From VRUE01 sp963702705 (GTDB taxonomy: Bacteria; Actinomycetota; Thermoleophilia; Solirubrobacterales; 70-9), in NCBI GenBank assembly GCA_963702705.1, contig CAVPDR010000007.1:620001-684000 (forward strand): a stretch of DNA of 64,000 bases, read 5' to 3'. Position 1 is the first letter of the stretch. The number at the start of each line of letters is the position of its first letter. The notes beneath the pieces are model-generated. The model worked only from the letters and a program-made list of their open reading frames with translations, made no database searches and had not been told where the DNA came from. The translations under genes were made by a program, and so were the position numbers. This document shows positions 24,986 through 34,080 of the stretch, in pieces.

Positions 24986-25976
24986 TTGGAGGCCGGCGCC
25001 CTCAGCAACCCAGTGTTGCGGGCCCGGCGCAACCTCACTGACCGCATCGGCGATCCGCTGCTGCGGGGCCTCTCGGGCCTCGCAGCAGCGCTCGCCGTCG
25101 CGGTCATAGTCGGGATCGTCTATGAGGTCATCCACATCGCCTCGCCGGCGATCTCGGCCTTCGGCATCGGCTTCGTCACTACCAACGACTGGAACCCGGT
25201 CACGGAAAACTTCGGCGCCGCGCCGTTCCTCTACGGCACCGTCGTCACCTCGGCGATCGCCCTGCTCTTCGCCGCGCCAATCTCGATCGCGATCTCGATT
25301 TTCCTGACCGAGCTGGCTCCGTCGCGGTTGCGGCGGCCGGTGGCGACGCTGGTCGACATGCTCGCCGCGATCCCCACCGTGATCCTCGGCCTCTGGGGGA
25401 TCCTCGTCCTCGGTCCCTTCATGCACGACACGATCGAGCCGGCGCTGCAGAGCGTGCTTCGGCTTCCTGCCGATCTTCAGCGCCGATCCCTCGGCCTTCG
25501 GCTACCTGACCGCGGCGGTGATCCTGACGATCATGGTCACGCCGATCATCACCAGCGTCACTCGCGAGGTCTTCGAGACCGTGCCCGGTGACCTCAAGGA
25601 GGGCGCCTACGCACTCGGCGCCACCCGCTGGGAGATGGTCAGGGAAGTGGTGCTGCCCTACTCGCGCGCCGGCATCGTCGGCGCTTCCATTCTCGGTCTG
25701 GGCCGGGCGATCGGCGAGGCGATCGCAGTCGCCCAGGTGATCGGCGGCGCGACCGCGATCAACGTCTCCCTCTTCCACACCGGCGGCACGATGGCAGCTC
25801 AGATCGCGGCCCAGTTCCAGGGCGCGCCGGGGGCGCTGCAGAAGCCCTCGCTGGCCTACCTGGGCTTGATCCTCTTGGTCTTCGCCGTTGTCGTCAACGT
25901 GATCGCGCGCCTGATCGTGCAGCGCGGCAAGCTCAAGGACACTGACGTGACCCTGACCGAGGCGGAGGCGCTGTGA
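24986..25976 (+). CDS. pstC: Phosphate ABC transporter permease PstC (one frameshift)
   Basis: Inner-membrane permease with about six helices. FLTELAPSRLRRPVATLVDM and LAAIPTVILGLWG lie in the first frame. After an indel near 25455, TPIITSVTREVFETVPGDLK, EGAYALGATRWEMV (the EAA-like loop contacting PstB) and GRAIGEAIAVAQVIGG follow. The TTG start touches the pstS stop. The end overlaps pstA by 4 bp. Confidence 0.92.
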
Positions 25977-26857
25977 GCGCTCCAAATGCACACGCGCTCC
26001 TGCTCGACCGCGGCAATCTGAAGCGACGCAAGCGGGTCAACCGGGCGATTGAAATCACCTCCACGATCGCCGCGCTGCTCGCCGTCGCGGTGCTGCTGAT
26101 CGTCGTCGGCTCGGTCCTGCTCAAGGGGCTGGGCGCGCTCAGCCTGCACTTCCTCACCACCCCGACCGGCCTCTTCGGCGACACCAGTGGCGGCATCTCC
26201 AACGCGATCGTCGGCTCGGCGATCATGGTCGGCATCGCCGCCCTGATGGCGATCCCGATCGGCCTTCTGGTCGCGATCTACACCACCGAGTTCGCCGGGC
26301 CGCGCTTCGGCCACGCGGTTCGCTTCGTGCTCGACATCCTCAATGGGGTGCCGACGATCATCACCGGCATCTTCGTTTTCGGCCTTTTGGTCGAGGGCAA
26401 CAAGCAGAGCGGCTTCGCCGCTTCGGTGGCGCTGGCGATCATCATGCTGCCGATCGTCGCTCGCACCGCCCAGGAGGTGCTGACCCTGGTGCCGGCCAAC
26501 CTCAAGGAGGCGGCGCACGCGCTCGGCATCGCACACTGGCGCTCGACCGTGCGGATCACGATCCCGACCGCGGCCGGCGGCCTGATCACCGGCGCCTTGC
26601 TCGCCGTCGCTCGTGTCGCCGGCGAGACCGCGCCGTTGATCCTGCTCTCTTCGATCTACGGCCAGGGCGTCCTCACCGAACCCGGCGAAGCGCTGGCCTC
26701 GATCCCGATCTTCATCTTCCAGTCCTCGGAGTCGCCCAGCCCCGAGGCACACACCCAGGCCTGGGCGGCGGCGTTGATCCTGATCGCCTTCGTGCTGGTT
26801 CTCAACATCGTCGCCCGCGCCTTCTACGCCCGTTCCCGCAAGCGCATGGGGGCATGA
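25973..26857 (+). CDS. pstA: Phosphate ABC transporter permease PstA
   Basis: 294 residues, intact. FAGPRFGHAVRFVLDILNGV, PTIITGIFVFGL, EVLTLVPANLKEAAHALGIA (EAA loop) and ARVAGETAPLILLSS are PstA hallmarks. Six membrane helices. It pairs with PstC to form the phosphate channel. The GTG start overlaps the pstC stop (GTGA), so translation is coupled. Confidence 0.95.
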   Translation: MSAPNAHALLLDRGNLKRRKRVNRAIEITSTIAALLAVAVLLIVVGSVLLKGLGALSLHFLTTPTGLFGDTSGGISNAIVGSAIMVGIAALMAIPIGLLVAIYTTEFAGPRFGHAVRFVLDILNGVPTIITGIFVFGLLVEGNKQSGFAASVALAIIMLPIVARTAQEVLTLVPANLKEAAHALGIAHWRSTVRITIPTAAGGLITGALLAVARVAGETAPLILLSSIYGQGVLTEPGEALASIPIFIFQSSESPSPEAHTQAWAAALILIAFVLVLNIVARAFYARSRKRMGA

Positions 26858-26894
26858 TCCCCGCGCGTCCGCCCGCCACCCGAGGAGTCCTAGG

Positions 26895-27785
26895 ATGGAC
26901 AGCAGAGATTCGTTCGAGAGCACGACAATGACCGAGCCCAATCCAGAGTCCCAGGCGCGCGCACCGCAGAAGGGGCCGGCGATCTCGATCTCCGGCATCG
27001 GTGTTCCGCGGCCGGGGGGCAAGAAGCGCGACGTCGGCAACGTCCAGCTCAAAGCGCTCAACGCTTACTACGGCGGGACCCATGCGGTGCGCGGGGTCGA
27101 CCTCGATTTCAGCGCCGACCGTGTCACCGCGATCATCGGCCCCTCCGGCTGCGGCAAGTCGACGATGGTGCGCTGCATCAACCGCATGCACGAGGAGATC
27201 CCCGGCGCCAGGGCCGAGGGAGAGGTGTTGCTCGACGAGCTCGACCTCTACAACGGCGCGATCGACGTCGTCGCGGTGCGCCGCGCGGTCGGCATGGTCT
27301 TCCAGAAGCCGAATCCGTTCCCGACGATGTCGGTGATCGACAACGTCACCGCGGGCCTGCGGCTGACCGGTGCGTCGCGCGGCGAGATCGAGGACCGCGG
27401 CCGCGAAGCGCTGGTCGGCGCCGGCCTCTGGGATGAGGTCAAGGACCGGCTCAAGGGCCCCGGCGTTGGTCTCTCCGGCGGCCAGCAGCAGCGTCTCTGC
27501 ATTGCCCGTGCGCTTGCGGTCGAGCCCGAGGTGCTGCTGATGGACGAGCCCTGCTCGGCGCTCGATCCGGTGGCGACGCTGAAGATCGAGGAGCTGATCG
27601 GCGAGCTGAAGCAGCGGGTGACGATCGTGATCGTCACCCACAACATGCAGCAGGCGGCGCGCGTCGCCGACACCACTGTCTTCATGCTGGGCGGCGAGCT
27701 GGTTGAGGTCGGCCCCACCGACAAGGTCTTCACCAACCCCGACGACGATCGCACCGAGCAATACGTGACCGGGAAGTTCGGCTGA
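26895..27785 (+). CDS. pstB: Phosphate ABC transporter ATPase PstB
   Basis: 296 residues with a non-conserved N-terminal extension of about 45 residues. The ABC core has GPSGCGKST, Q-loop VFQKPNPFPTMS (PstB-specific), LSGGQQQRLCIARAL and VLLMDEPCSALDPVAT, plus THNMQQAARVAD. It powers PstSCA import. ATG 26895 follows GAGGAGTCC; ATG 26928 is an alternative. The stop shares one base with the phoU ATG. Confidence 0.95.
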   Translation: MDSRDSFESTTMTEPNPESQARAPQKGPAISISGIGVPRPGGKKRDVGNVQLKALNAYYGGTHAVRGVDLDFSADRVTAIIGPSGCGKSTMVRCINRMHEEIPGARAEGEVLLDELDLYNGAIDVVAVRRAVGMVFQKPNPFPTMSVIDNVTAGLRLTGASRGEIEDRGREALVGAGLWDEVKDRLKGPGVGLSGGQQQRLCIARALAVEPEVLLMDEPCSALDPVATLKIEELIGELKQRVTIVIVTHNMQQAARVADTTVFMLGGELVEVGPTDKVFTNPDDDRTEQYVTGKFG

Positions 27786-28471
27786 TGGTGACCGAAACCC
27801 GGACGCAGTACCAGGAGGAACTCGACCGGCTTGAGGGCAGTGCTCTCGGCGGTCTCGACTTGGTCAGCTCGGCGCTGGAACGGACCCTGGAGGCGGTCGA
27901 GCACCAGGATGTGGAGCTGGCGCAGCTGGTCGTCGTCGACGACGACCGCATCGACGGCCGCTACCTCGAGGTGCATCAGAGTCTGATCACGCTGCTGGCA
28001 ACACAGTCGCCGGTGGCGACCGACCTGCGCCTGATCTCCGCCCTGCTGCACGTGCTGAAGAGTGTCGAGCGGATGGGCGATCAGTGCGTGAACATCTGCA
28101 AGATGATCCCGCTCTCCGGCAACGAGCCGCCGGCCGACCGGGAGATGGTCAAGCTGATCCTCGCGATGGGCGGGCAGACGAAGATGCTGATCAGCCAGGC
28201 CAAGCGCGCCTTCGGCGACCGTGACGTCGAACTCGCCCAGGACCTGGTGCGCCAGGACGATGTCGTCGACAACCTCAACCGCGAATGCTTCCGGCTGGCG
28301 CTTGAGATCGGCGACGACGCCGACCGGCGCGAATGGGCGATGACGATGCTGCTCGGGGCGCGGGCGATAGAGCGGATCGCCGACAACGCCGTCGACATCG
28401 GCGAGCAGGTCGCGTTCGTCGTGACCGGCCTCTTCCGCGAGTTCGAGGACGCCTCTCATCCCAGCGGATAG
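27785..28471 (+). CDS. phoU: Phosphate signalling regulator PhoU
   Basis: 228 residues, all-helical, two PhoU repeats. ATDLRLISALLHVLKSVERM and IERIADNAVDIGEQVAFVV are metal-binding helices with E/D-rich faces. PhoU restrains Pst and the sensor/regulator pair when phosphate is plentiful. It is the last gene of the tightly overlapping pstSCAB-phoU operon. Confidence 0.94.
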   Translation: MVTETRTQYQEELDRLEGSALGGLDLVSSALERTLEAVEHQDVELAQLVVVDDDRIDGRYLEVHQSLITLLATQSPVATDLRLISALLHVLKSVERMGDQCVNICKMIPLSGNEPPADREMVKLILAMGGQTKMLISQAKRAFGDRDVELAQDLVRQDDVVDNLNRECFRLALEIGDDADRREWAMTMLLGARAIERIADNAVDIGEQVAFVVTGLFREFEDASHPSG

Positions 28472-28525
28472 GCGCGCAACGGTTGAGATCCGCGGCGTTT
28501 GGGAACATGCTGAGAGAGGTCCGGG

Positions 28526-29431
28526 ATGCTCTGCGCTGCCATAGATATTGGTTCCAACACGACGCGAGTCTTGGTCGCGGAGCCTGTCGATGGGCAGTTG
28601 AAGAAGGTGATGGAGCAGCGGGCCTACACGCGGATCAATAAGGCGCTCGACTCCGACGGCGCGATTGTCGGCGAGAAGATCGACGAAGTCTGCGAGGTCG
28701 TCGCAACCCAGGTGCGCCTGGCGAAAGAGCTGGGCGCCGAGGAGATTCGGGCGGTTGCGACCGCCGCAGTGCGCGAGGCTTCCAATAGCGAGGCGGTTGC
28801 GGAGGCGATTGCCGAGGCGGCGGGCGTGCCGGTTGAGGTCCTCAGCGACGAGGAGGAGGGCAGGCTCTCCTTCATCGGCGCGACCAAGACGCTTGGGCAC
28901 CCGGTGGCCGGCAAGGTCGGCGTCGTCGACGTCGGCGGCGGCTCGACCGAGGTGATTCTCGGCACCGTGCCCGGCGGCGCCTCGAAGGTTCTCTCCTGGC
29001 GGGTTGGCTCAGGGGTCTTGGCGGATGAGCTGATCTCCTCCGATCCGCCCTCGGCGGCCGAGATCCGCAAGGTCCGCGACCGCATCGACGACATCTTCGC
29101 CGGGGTCGAGATCGAGCATCCGGCCCAGGCGGTCGCGGTTGGCGGCAGCGCCACCTCGTTGCGTCGCCTGGTCGGCGCTGTGCTCGAATACGAGACCCTG
29201 GAGCGCGGCATCCGCGTCCTCTGCGGCGACCCGGCGGCCGAGGTCGCCCGGCGCTTCGAGCTCGACCCCGAACGGGTTCGCATCCTCGCCACCGGGGTGT
29301 TGCTGCTGGAGAAGGTCTCCGAGCTGCTCGGCCAGCCCTTGCAGATCGGCAAGGGCGGCCTGCGCGAGGGGGTCGTCCTCGACATGCTCAACGGCAGCCT
29401 CAACGGCTCACGCATTCGCCTCGCCGCTTAG
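28526..29431 (+). CDS. ppx: Exopolyphosphatase/guanosine pentaphosphatase (Ppx/GppA)
   Basis: 301 residues, the short Ppx form. AAIDIGSNTTRVLVAE and VGVVDVGGGSTEVIL are the two phosphate-binding ASKHA motifs. AVATAAVREASN and AVAVGGSATSLRRLVGA also match. It releases phosphate from polyphosphate or hydrolyses pppGpp. AGAGAGG precedes the ATG by about 8 nt. It follows phoU by 54 bp and opens the polyphosphate section. Confidence 0.92.
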   Translation: MLCAAIDIGSNTTRVLVAEPVDGQLKKVMEQRAYTRINKALDSDGAIVGEKIDEVCEVVATQVRLAKELGAEEIRAVATAAVREASNSEAVAEAIAEAAGVPVEVLSDEEEGRLSFIGATKTLGHPVAGKVGVVDVGGGSTEVILGTVPGGASKVLSWRVGSGVLADELISSDPPSAAEIRKVRDRIDDIFAGVEIEHPAQAVAVGGSATSLRRLVGAVLEYETLERGIRVLCGDPAAEVARRFELDPERVRILATGVLLLEKVSELLGQPLQIGKGGLREGVVLDMLNGSLNGSRIRLAA

Positions 29432-29461
29432 GCGGCTGGCGCTCTGCTTTAGCCTCGTCCT

Positions 29462-29935
29462 GTGGCAAGCGCGCGGAAGGTCGAGCTCGACTGCGAGGCA
29501 TCGTTCGGAGTCGCCGCCAGGCGCGTGGTCAAGATCCGCGCCAAGGAGGTCTTCAGGCAGGCCGGGGGCGTCCTCGACCTCGGCGAGGTGGAGCATGTCC
29601 ATGACATGCGGGTCGCGACGCGGCGCTTGCGAGCGGCGCTGGAGATCTTCGAGGTCTGCTTCCCGCGCAAGCGTCATCGCAAGGCTCTGAAGCGGGTCAA
29701 GGCGCTGGCCGATGCGCTCGGCGAGCGCCGCGACCTCGATGTCGAGATCGAGCTGCTGGAAGGTCTCCGCGGCGAAAGCGCAAGCGAGGATCGCGAGGCG
29801 CTCGGCGGGTTGATCAAGGAGCTGCGGGTTCGGCAGCGGCAGGCCAACGAGGATCTCGCCCCGTTCGTCACCGCCAAGCGGCTGAGGAAGTTGCGCCGCC
29901 GCCTGACCAAGCTCGCCAAGGCGGCAGAAAAGTGA
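29462..29935 (+). CDS. CHAD-domain protein, N-terminal half
   Basis: 157 residues. EVEHVHDMRVATRRLRAALE and ALADALGERRDLDVEIE are the first helical bundle of the CHAD domain, rich in conserved His/Arg that bind polyphosphate. The second bundle is encoded by the next ORF. The stop TGA overlaps the next GTG (GTGA). One extra A in the AAAA run before the stop would fuse both into one normal CHAD protein (joining AAEK to KPRRVDGLDPR), so a 1-nt error is likely but a natural split is possible. Confidence 0.82.
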   Translation: MASARKVELDCEASFGVAARRVVKIRAKEVFRQAGGVLDLGEVEHVHDMRVATRRLRAALEIFEVCFPRKRHRKALKRVKALADALGERRDLDVEIELLEGLRGESASEDREALGGLIKELRVRQRQANEDLAPFVTAKRLRKLRRRLTKLAKAAEK

Positions 29936-30363
29936 AGCCGCGCCGGGTCGATGGACTCGATCCGCGGGCGCCGCTGCGCCCCAACGCGGCGAGAATTGTC
30001 CGCACCCGGCTCAATGAGCTGCGTGGCTTCGCCGACGAGGCGCTGGCGCCCGACGCGAGCGCGGCCCAACACAACATGCGGATCGCGGCCAAGCGGCTGC
30101 GCTACGTGTTGGAGGTCGTCGGTCCCTGCATCGGCGAGGAGGCCAAGGCCGCCCGCGACGCCGCCAAGCAACTGCAATCGGTGCTCGGCGACCTCCACGA
30201 CTGCGACCTGATGCTGCCCAAGGTCGAGCAGATCGACTCGGCCGTCGCTCGGCTGCGCGAGCGGCGCGAGCGGCTCTTCCACGAGTTCGTCGAGCTCTGG
30301 CGGGCCGAGGCCAGGAATGGGACCTGGGCCGCACTGGAGCTGGTGCTATCTCGATCGCGTTGA
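29932..30363 (+). CDS. CHAD-domain protein, C-terminal half
   Basis: 143 residues. QHNMRIAAKRLRYVLEVVGP and LQSVLGDLHDCDLMLPKVEQ form the second CHAD bundle. Placed after ppx and before ppk1, it fits CHAD proteins targeting polyphosphate granules. See the preceding entry for the likely single-gene reading. Confidence 0.82.
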   Translation: MKPRRVDGLDPRAPLRPNAARIVRTRLNELRGFADEALAPDASAAQHNMRIAAKRLRYVLEVVGPCIGEEAKAARDAAKQLQSVLGDLHDCDLMLPKVEQIDSAVARLRERRERLFHEFVELWRAEARNGTWAALELVLSRSR

Positions 30364-30381
30364 GCCTCTGCCTGCTTCCGG

Positions 30382-30762
30382 TCACCGTTTGTCTAGCGAG
30401 CGCAATCGGTAAAGGACGGACCAGAAGGCACCGGCCAGCGCAACCAGTTCTGGCCGGGCGAGTTCATTGTTCTTCTCGCCCAGGCCGACTACCACTACCA
30501 CCGCGATCAAGAGCACTACAAAGATCAGCAAGCCCAGGAGGATGGTCCGTTCCAGTCCGTCGGCCGACCGTTTCGACTTATCCTGCTCAGCTGCGTCTTT
30601 CGTCACCCTATTTTCGATGCGAGCTCGGCGCACGACCTCGCGTTCCCCCTCCCTCGCGATTCCCTCATCGTCTAGCGTCGAGAGGTCAGCCGCTTGTTCT
30701 CGGCCGGCAAGGTTTCCTGGGCTTGGATGCTGCTGATCTTTAGGGGGGATTGGGTCGTTCAC
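30382..30762 (-). CDS. Hypothetical single-pass membrane protein
   Basis: 126 residues. A hydrophilic charged N-terminus (about 70 residues), one strong helix (TILLGLLIFVVLLIAVVVVV, about 73-93) and a short tail. No family is recognised. Base composition is lower in GC than in neighbours, as in the following 1 kb. It is convergent with the CHAD genes. Confidence 0.55.
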   Translation of the reverse strand: MNDPIPPKDQQHPSPGNLAGREQAADLSTLDDEGIAREGEREVVRRARIENRVTKDAAEQDKSKRSADGLERTILLGLLIFVVLLIAVVVVVGLGEKNNELARPELVALAGAFWSVLYRLRSLDKR

Positions 30763-31344
30763 GGCCCTCCTGGCGCAATTGCGCCTGGCTATCGCCTGGC
30801 TTTGGGCGACGGCAGGAGGGGGGCGACCCCGTTACTAGTTGAACGTCAGCTACTGACGCTCGGGACGCTGCCTGCTATGCCTTAGGCAAGACAATCTGTT
30901 AGTTGGGTCTGTTCACAAAATTTGCTGCCTTGACTGTTGGTGTGAACCATTTGATTCGGAGGACTGTTCTCTGTGCTTGGTTTTGTTCGCTGCTTTCGCA
31001 TGTTTTTGTTGCTCCTACCTATTGCTCGATGGAGTGGATTGACTGAGAGACTGGATTTGCTGGAATCAGTGGGTGCGAAAACACTGGCAGCCGGCTTAAT
31101 TCTTCGGCCATAAGGGCGATATCGACCGCGCGGTATTCCCTCCCAGTGGTTCTTCTATCCCTGCTGCGACTGACGACGATTCTGGCTTCCCAAGGCCCGA
31201 CTCGCCGGCCGGTCCGCATCAATTTAATCCTCTGGTACGTGCCATGCCTTGTCAAGGAATGCATCTCGGCAAGAATTGATGGGAAAAACAGGGAGGGTTT
31301 TAGCTGTGGTTTAAATGCTGGGCAGGAATAAGACTTAAAGGCCC
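30763..31344. other. Lower-GC stretch without a confident gene
   Basis: About 580 bp with visibly lower GC than the rest of the window. It holds a GTTCACA/TGTGAAC inverted pair (30911-30917 and 30941-30947), stem-like CTCCTG...CAGGAG sequences near 30774-30818, and one weak minus-strand ORF (31019-31264). It looks like acquired or decayed DNA. Confidence 0.4.
31019..31264 (-). CDS. Possible small protein, unknown
   Basis: 81 residues, basic (RIKLMRTGRRVGPWEARIVV, then SRSRDRRTTGREYRAV). No family is recognised and no ribosome site is evident. It is listed because the stretch is otherwise empty; it may not be real. Confidence 0.25.
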   Translation of the reverse strand: MHSLTRHGTYQRIKLMRTGRRVGPWEARIVVSRSRDRRTTGREYRAVDIALMAEELSRLPVFSHPLIPANPVSQSIHSIEQ

Positions 31345-31620
31345 GTGCCTGATGTAGCTAAACGTTTCGCCGAGAACTTGGCCTACTACCGCCAGCAATC
31401 CGGACTTTCCCAGGAAGCACTCGCAAGCCGTGCGGAAATTCATCGCACCCAAATAGGCGAGCTCCTGCGTGGCAAACAACTCCCGCGCTTGGACACTTTC
31501 GTCAAGCTTGCGGGGGCTCTAGATGTGCCTCCCACTGACTTGCTGGAGGGCATTAGCTGGGAGCCGGCGGTTCAGACCGGCCAGTTCAGGCTCTCAGCGC
31601 CAAGCAAGCGCAAGAAGTAG
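31345..31620 (+). CDS. XRE-family helix-turn-helix regulator
   Basis: 91 residues. FAENLAYYRQQSGLSQEALA and SRAEIHRTQIGELLRGKQLP form a typical Cro/CI helix-turn-helix. LPRLDTFVKLAGALDVPPTD LLEG completes the five-helix fold. The basic tail ends KRKK. GTG start. Small XRE proteins of this kind often regulate neighbouring accessory genes; its target is unknown. Confidence 0.8.
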   Translation: MPDVAKRFAENLAYYRQQSGLSQEALASRAEIHRTQIGELLRGKQLPRLDTFVKLAGALDVPPTDLLEGISWEPAVQTGQFRLSAPSKRKK

Positions 31621-31755
31621 CGCCGGGGTGCGTCCGCGTTGGCCGCTTTCTCCGGTCACGAGATCTTTACCTGCGCTTCCCTGCTCGTTCACAAGTTTTC
31701 CCTGCACATAGCGAACTCTGGAGGTGACAGAAACGACTAGAGCAGGGAGACGCCG

Positions 31756-34061
31756 ATGACTTCCCGTGTAGATATGCACTGCCATTCCACCGCTTCGCAG
31801 CTTTCGCGGCTTGGGGTTCAGCGCTCGCTTGGCCTTCCCGAGTGCGCCACGCCGCCCGAAGAGGTCTACGAGCTCGCCAAGCGACGGGGGATGGACTTCG
31901 TCACGATTACCGATCACGACACGATCGACGGTTGCCTCGAGTTGGCCGACCGTCCCGATTGCTTCGTCTCCGAGGAGCTGACCGCTCGCTTCGCCGGCGA
32001 GCCCCAGGCGGTTCACGTCCTCTGTTACGGGATCACCCCCGGAGACCATGAGTGGCTGCAGGCACACGCCGGCGATCTGGAGGCCTGCGCCGCATACCTC
32101 GATGACAACGAGATCGTCTGCGCGCTCGCGCACCCGTTCTACAACGTCGACGCGCCGCTGCTGCCCCGGCACCGGCGATTGCTCGCCGAGCTCTTCCCGA
32201 TCTGGGAGGTGCGCAACGGGTCGCGGGCAGCCGAGCTGAATATGCCGGCCGCCGTCTACATCGAGACGCATGGCGGCACCGGCATCGGCGGCTCCGACGA
32301 TCACGCCGGCGTGGATATCGGCCGCACTTTCACCGAGGCGCCCGCGGCCGCCACGCCGGAAGAGTTTCTGCGTCACCTGCGCGCTGGCGACGTCGCCGTC
32401 GGGGGCGAGCAGGGCAGCGCCGCCAAGTGGGCTCACACGGCGATGGCGCTTGCCACCCGCGCCCTGTCCCTCCCCGCTTCCGGTGCGCCTTTTGCGGCTA
32501 TAGACCACAAAAGGCGCACCGGAACGGTCGATCCGGCTGCGGTGCTGAAGATTGCTCAGCGGGTGATCAGCGAGGGCGTTGCCCGGGAGGGCAAGGTTGC
32601 GGCCGACATCGGGCCCGACGATGCCCGGGCGCTGCTCGAGGCCTGGCTGCGCTCGATCGACCTCGACCTGCGCGGTCGCGATCTGCTCGCCTACATGCAG
32701 GCGGAGGACTTCTCGCACGCCGACCTCTACCGGCGGGCCCGCCGCACCCACGAGCGGCGTCTGCGCAGCGCGATCGAGCAGGGTTCGGCGGCGGCGGCAC
32801 GGGGTGATGTCGGCGCTGCCCTCGGCGGTCTCTTCGACGCTCTCCTCCCGGCCGTGCCCTACGCGCCCGCAACCGCTTTCCTCGGTGCCGAGAAGGCGAA
32901 GCTCGCCGCTCGGCCGGCGGAGCGGCCGCGGATCGCTCTGATCGCCGACGGGATCGGCTCGAAGCACGGCGTCACCGCGACGATCGAGAAGATCCGCGAG
33001 CTCGGCGTGCCCGGTTTCGAGATCGAGGTGGTCGGTACCGATGCGGGCGTCGACCGGCGGCTGCCGGCGGCGGCCGAGCTCGAGGTTCCCTTCTACGCCG
33101 GGATGAGCCTCGGCGTCCCCGGCCTTCCCGATCTAGTCGAGACGCTTGCCGAGGGTCGCTACGACGCCGTCCACGTCACCGCCCCCGGCCCCGCCGGCGT
33201 CGCCGCGACCCTGCTCAACCGGATCGCCGGCACGCCGCTGATCGCCAGTTACCACACCGAGCTCGGCGCTTACGCCGGCCTGCGCAGCGGCGACGGCGGC
33301 ATCGAGTCGATCGCGCAGATGGCACTGGGCGCGTTCTACGGCGCGCCCTCGCTGGTGCTCTCGCCGAGCCCGGCGGCGGACCGCTCGCTGCTCGCGCTCG
33401 GCGTCGATCCGGCCCGGCTGGGGCGCTGGGAGCGCGGCGTCGACGTCTCCCGCTTCGATCCCGGCAAGGCCGCCCGCGAGGACTACCCGGGCGAGATCAA
33501 GGTTCTCTACGCCGGCCGCCTCACCCGCGAGAAGGGGGTCGACCTTCTCGCCGAGAGCTTCCTGCGGGCGCGCGAGTCCGACCCGAGGCTGCACCTGCTG
33601 CTGGCCGGCGGCGGGCCCGAGGAGGAGGAGCTGCGCGCCCGGCTCGGCGAGCACGCGACCTTCCTCGGCTGGCTCGAAGGGCGAGGACCTGGCCCGCGCC
33701 TACGCCAGCGCCGACATCTTCCTCTTCTGCTCGACCACCGACACCTACGGCCAGGTCGTGCTCGAGGCCGGCGCCAGCGGGCTGCCGGTCGTCGCCGTCG
33801 CCGAGGGCGGCCCGGCCTCGCTGGTCGAGAATCGCCACACCGGGATGCTCTGCCAGCCCGACGCCGATCACATCGCCGGCACCGTGCTGCAGCTCGCCGC
33901 CTCGCCGCTGCTGCGCCGCCACCTCGGCGCCTCCGCCGTCCGCGCGGTCCGCGGACCGCTCCTGGGAGCGGGCGTTGGAGCAGCTCGCGGGGCGGCTATC
34001 GACGCGCCCTCGGCACCGCGTCCGGCGATCGCTGGGCAAGTCGCCCGCCCGCGCCGCCTGA
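31756..34061 (+). CDS. PHP-domain / glycosyltransferase family 4 fusion (frameshifts)
   Basis: N-terminal PHP metal-dependent phosphoesterase domain (VDMHCHSTAS, TDHDTIDGC, ALAHPFYN, GGSDDHAG), a linker of about 150 residues, then a GT-B glycosyltransferase (GSKHGVTATIEKI, LIASYHTELGAYA, LYAGRLTREKGVDLL, VVLEAGASGLPVVAVAEGG). Frames change near 33682, 33950 and perhaps 33990. One frame ends TGA 34059-34061; another runs without stop into ppk1, so the true end is unclear. The PHP part would hydrolyse a phosphoester and the GT part would glycosylate a lipid or sugar. An inserted palindromic repeat (copy C) lies at 32478-32524. Confidence 0.8.
32478..32524. repeat. Dispersed palindromic repeat, copy C (inside coding region)
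   Basis: Perfect 17-nt arms (TTCCGGTGCGCCTTTTG and its complement) around a 13-nt loop containing CTAT. It is read in frame and adds about 16 residues (ASGAPFAAIDHKRRTGT) to the PHP-glycosyltransferase linker. Core shared with copies A and B. Confidence 0.7.
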
Positions 34062-34080
34062 GTCGGCCGGGACGGCGGCG

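Noticed and set aside
25856..27061. Long minus-strand ORF opposite pstA/pstB
   Set aside because: Antisense shadow of clear pst genes, rich in Asp/Arg/Gly with no motifs.
27248..28900. Long minus-strand ORF opposite pstB, phoU and ppx
   Set aside because: Same shadow pattern; the plus-strand genes carry all motifs.
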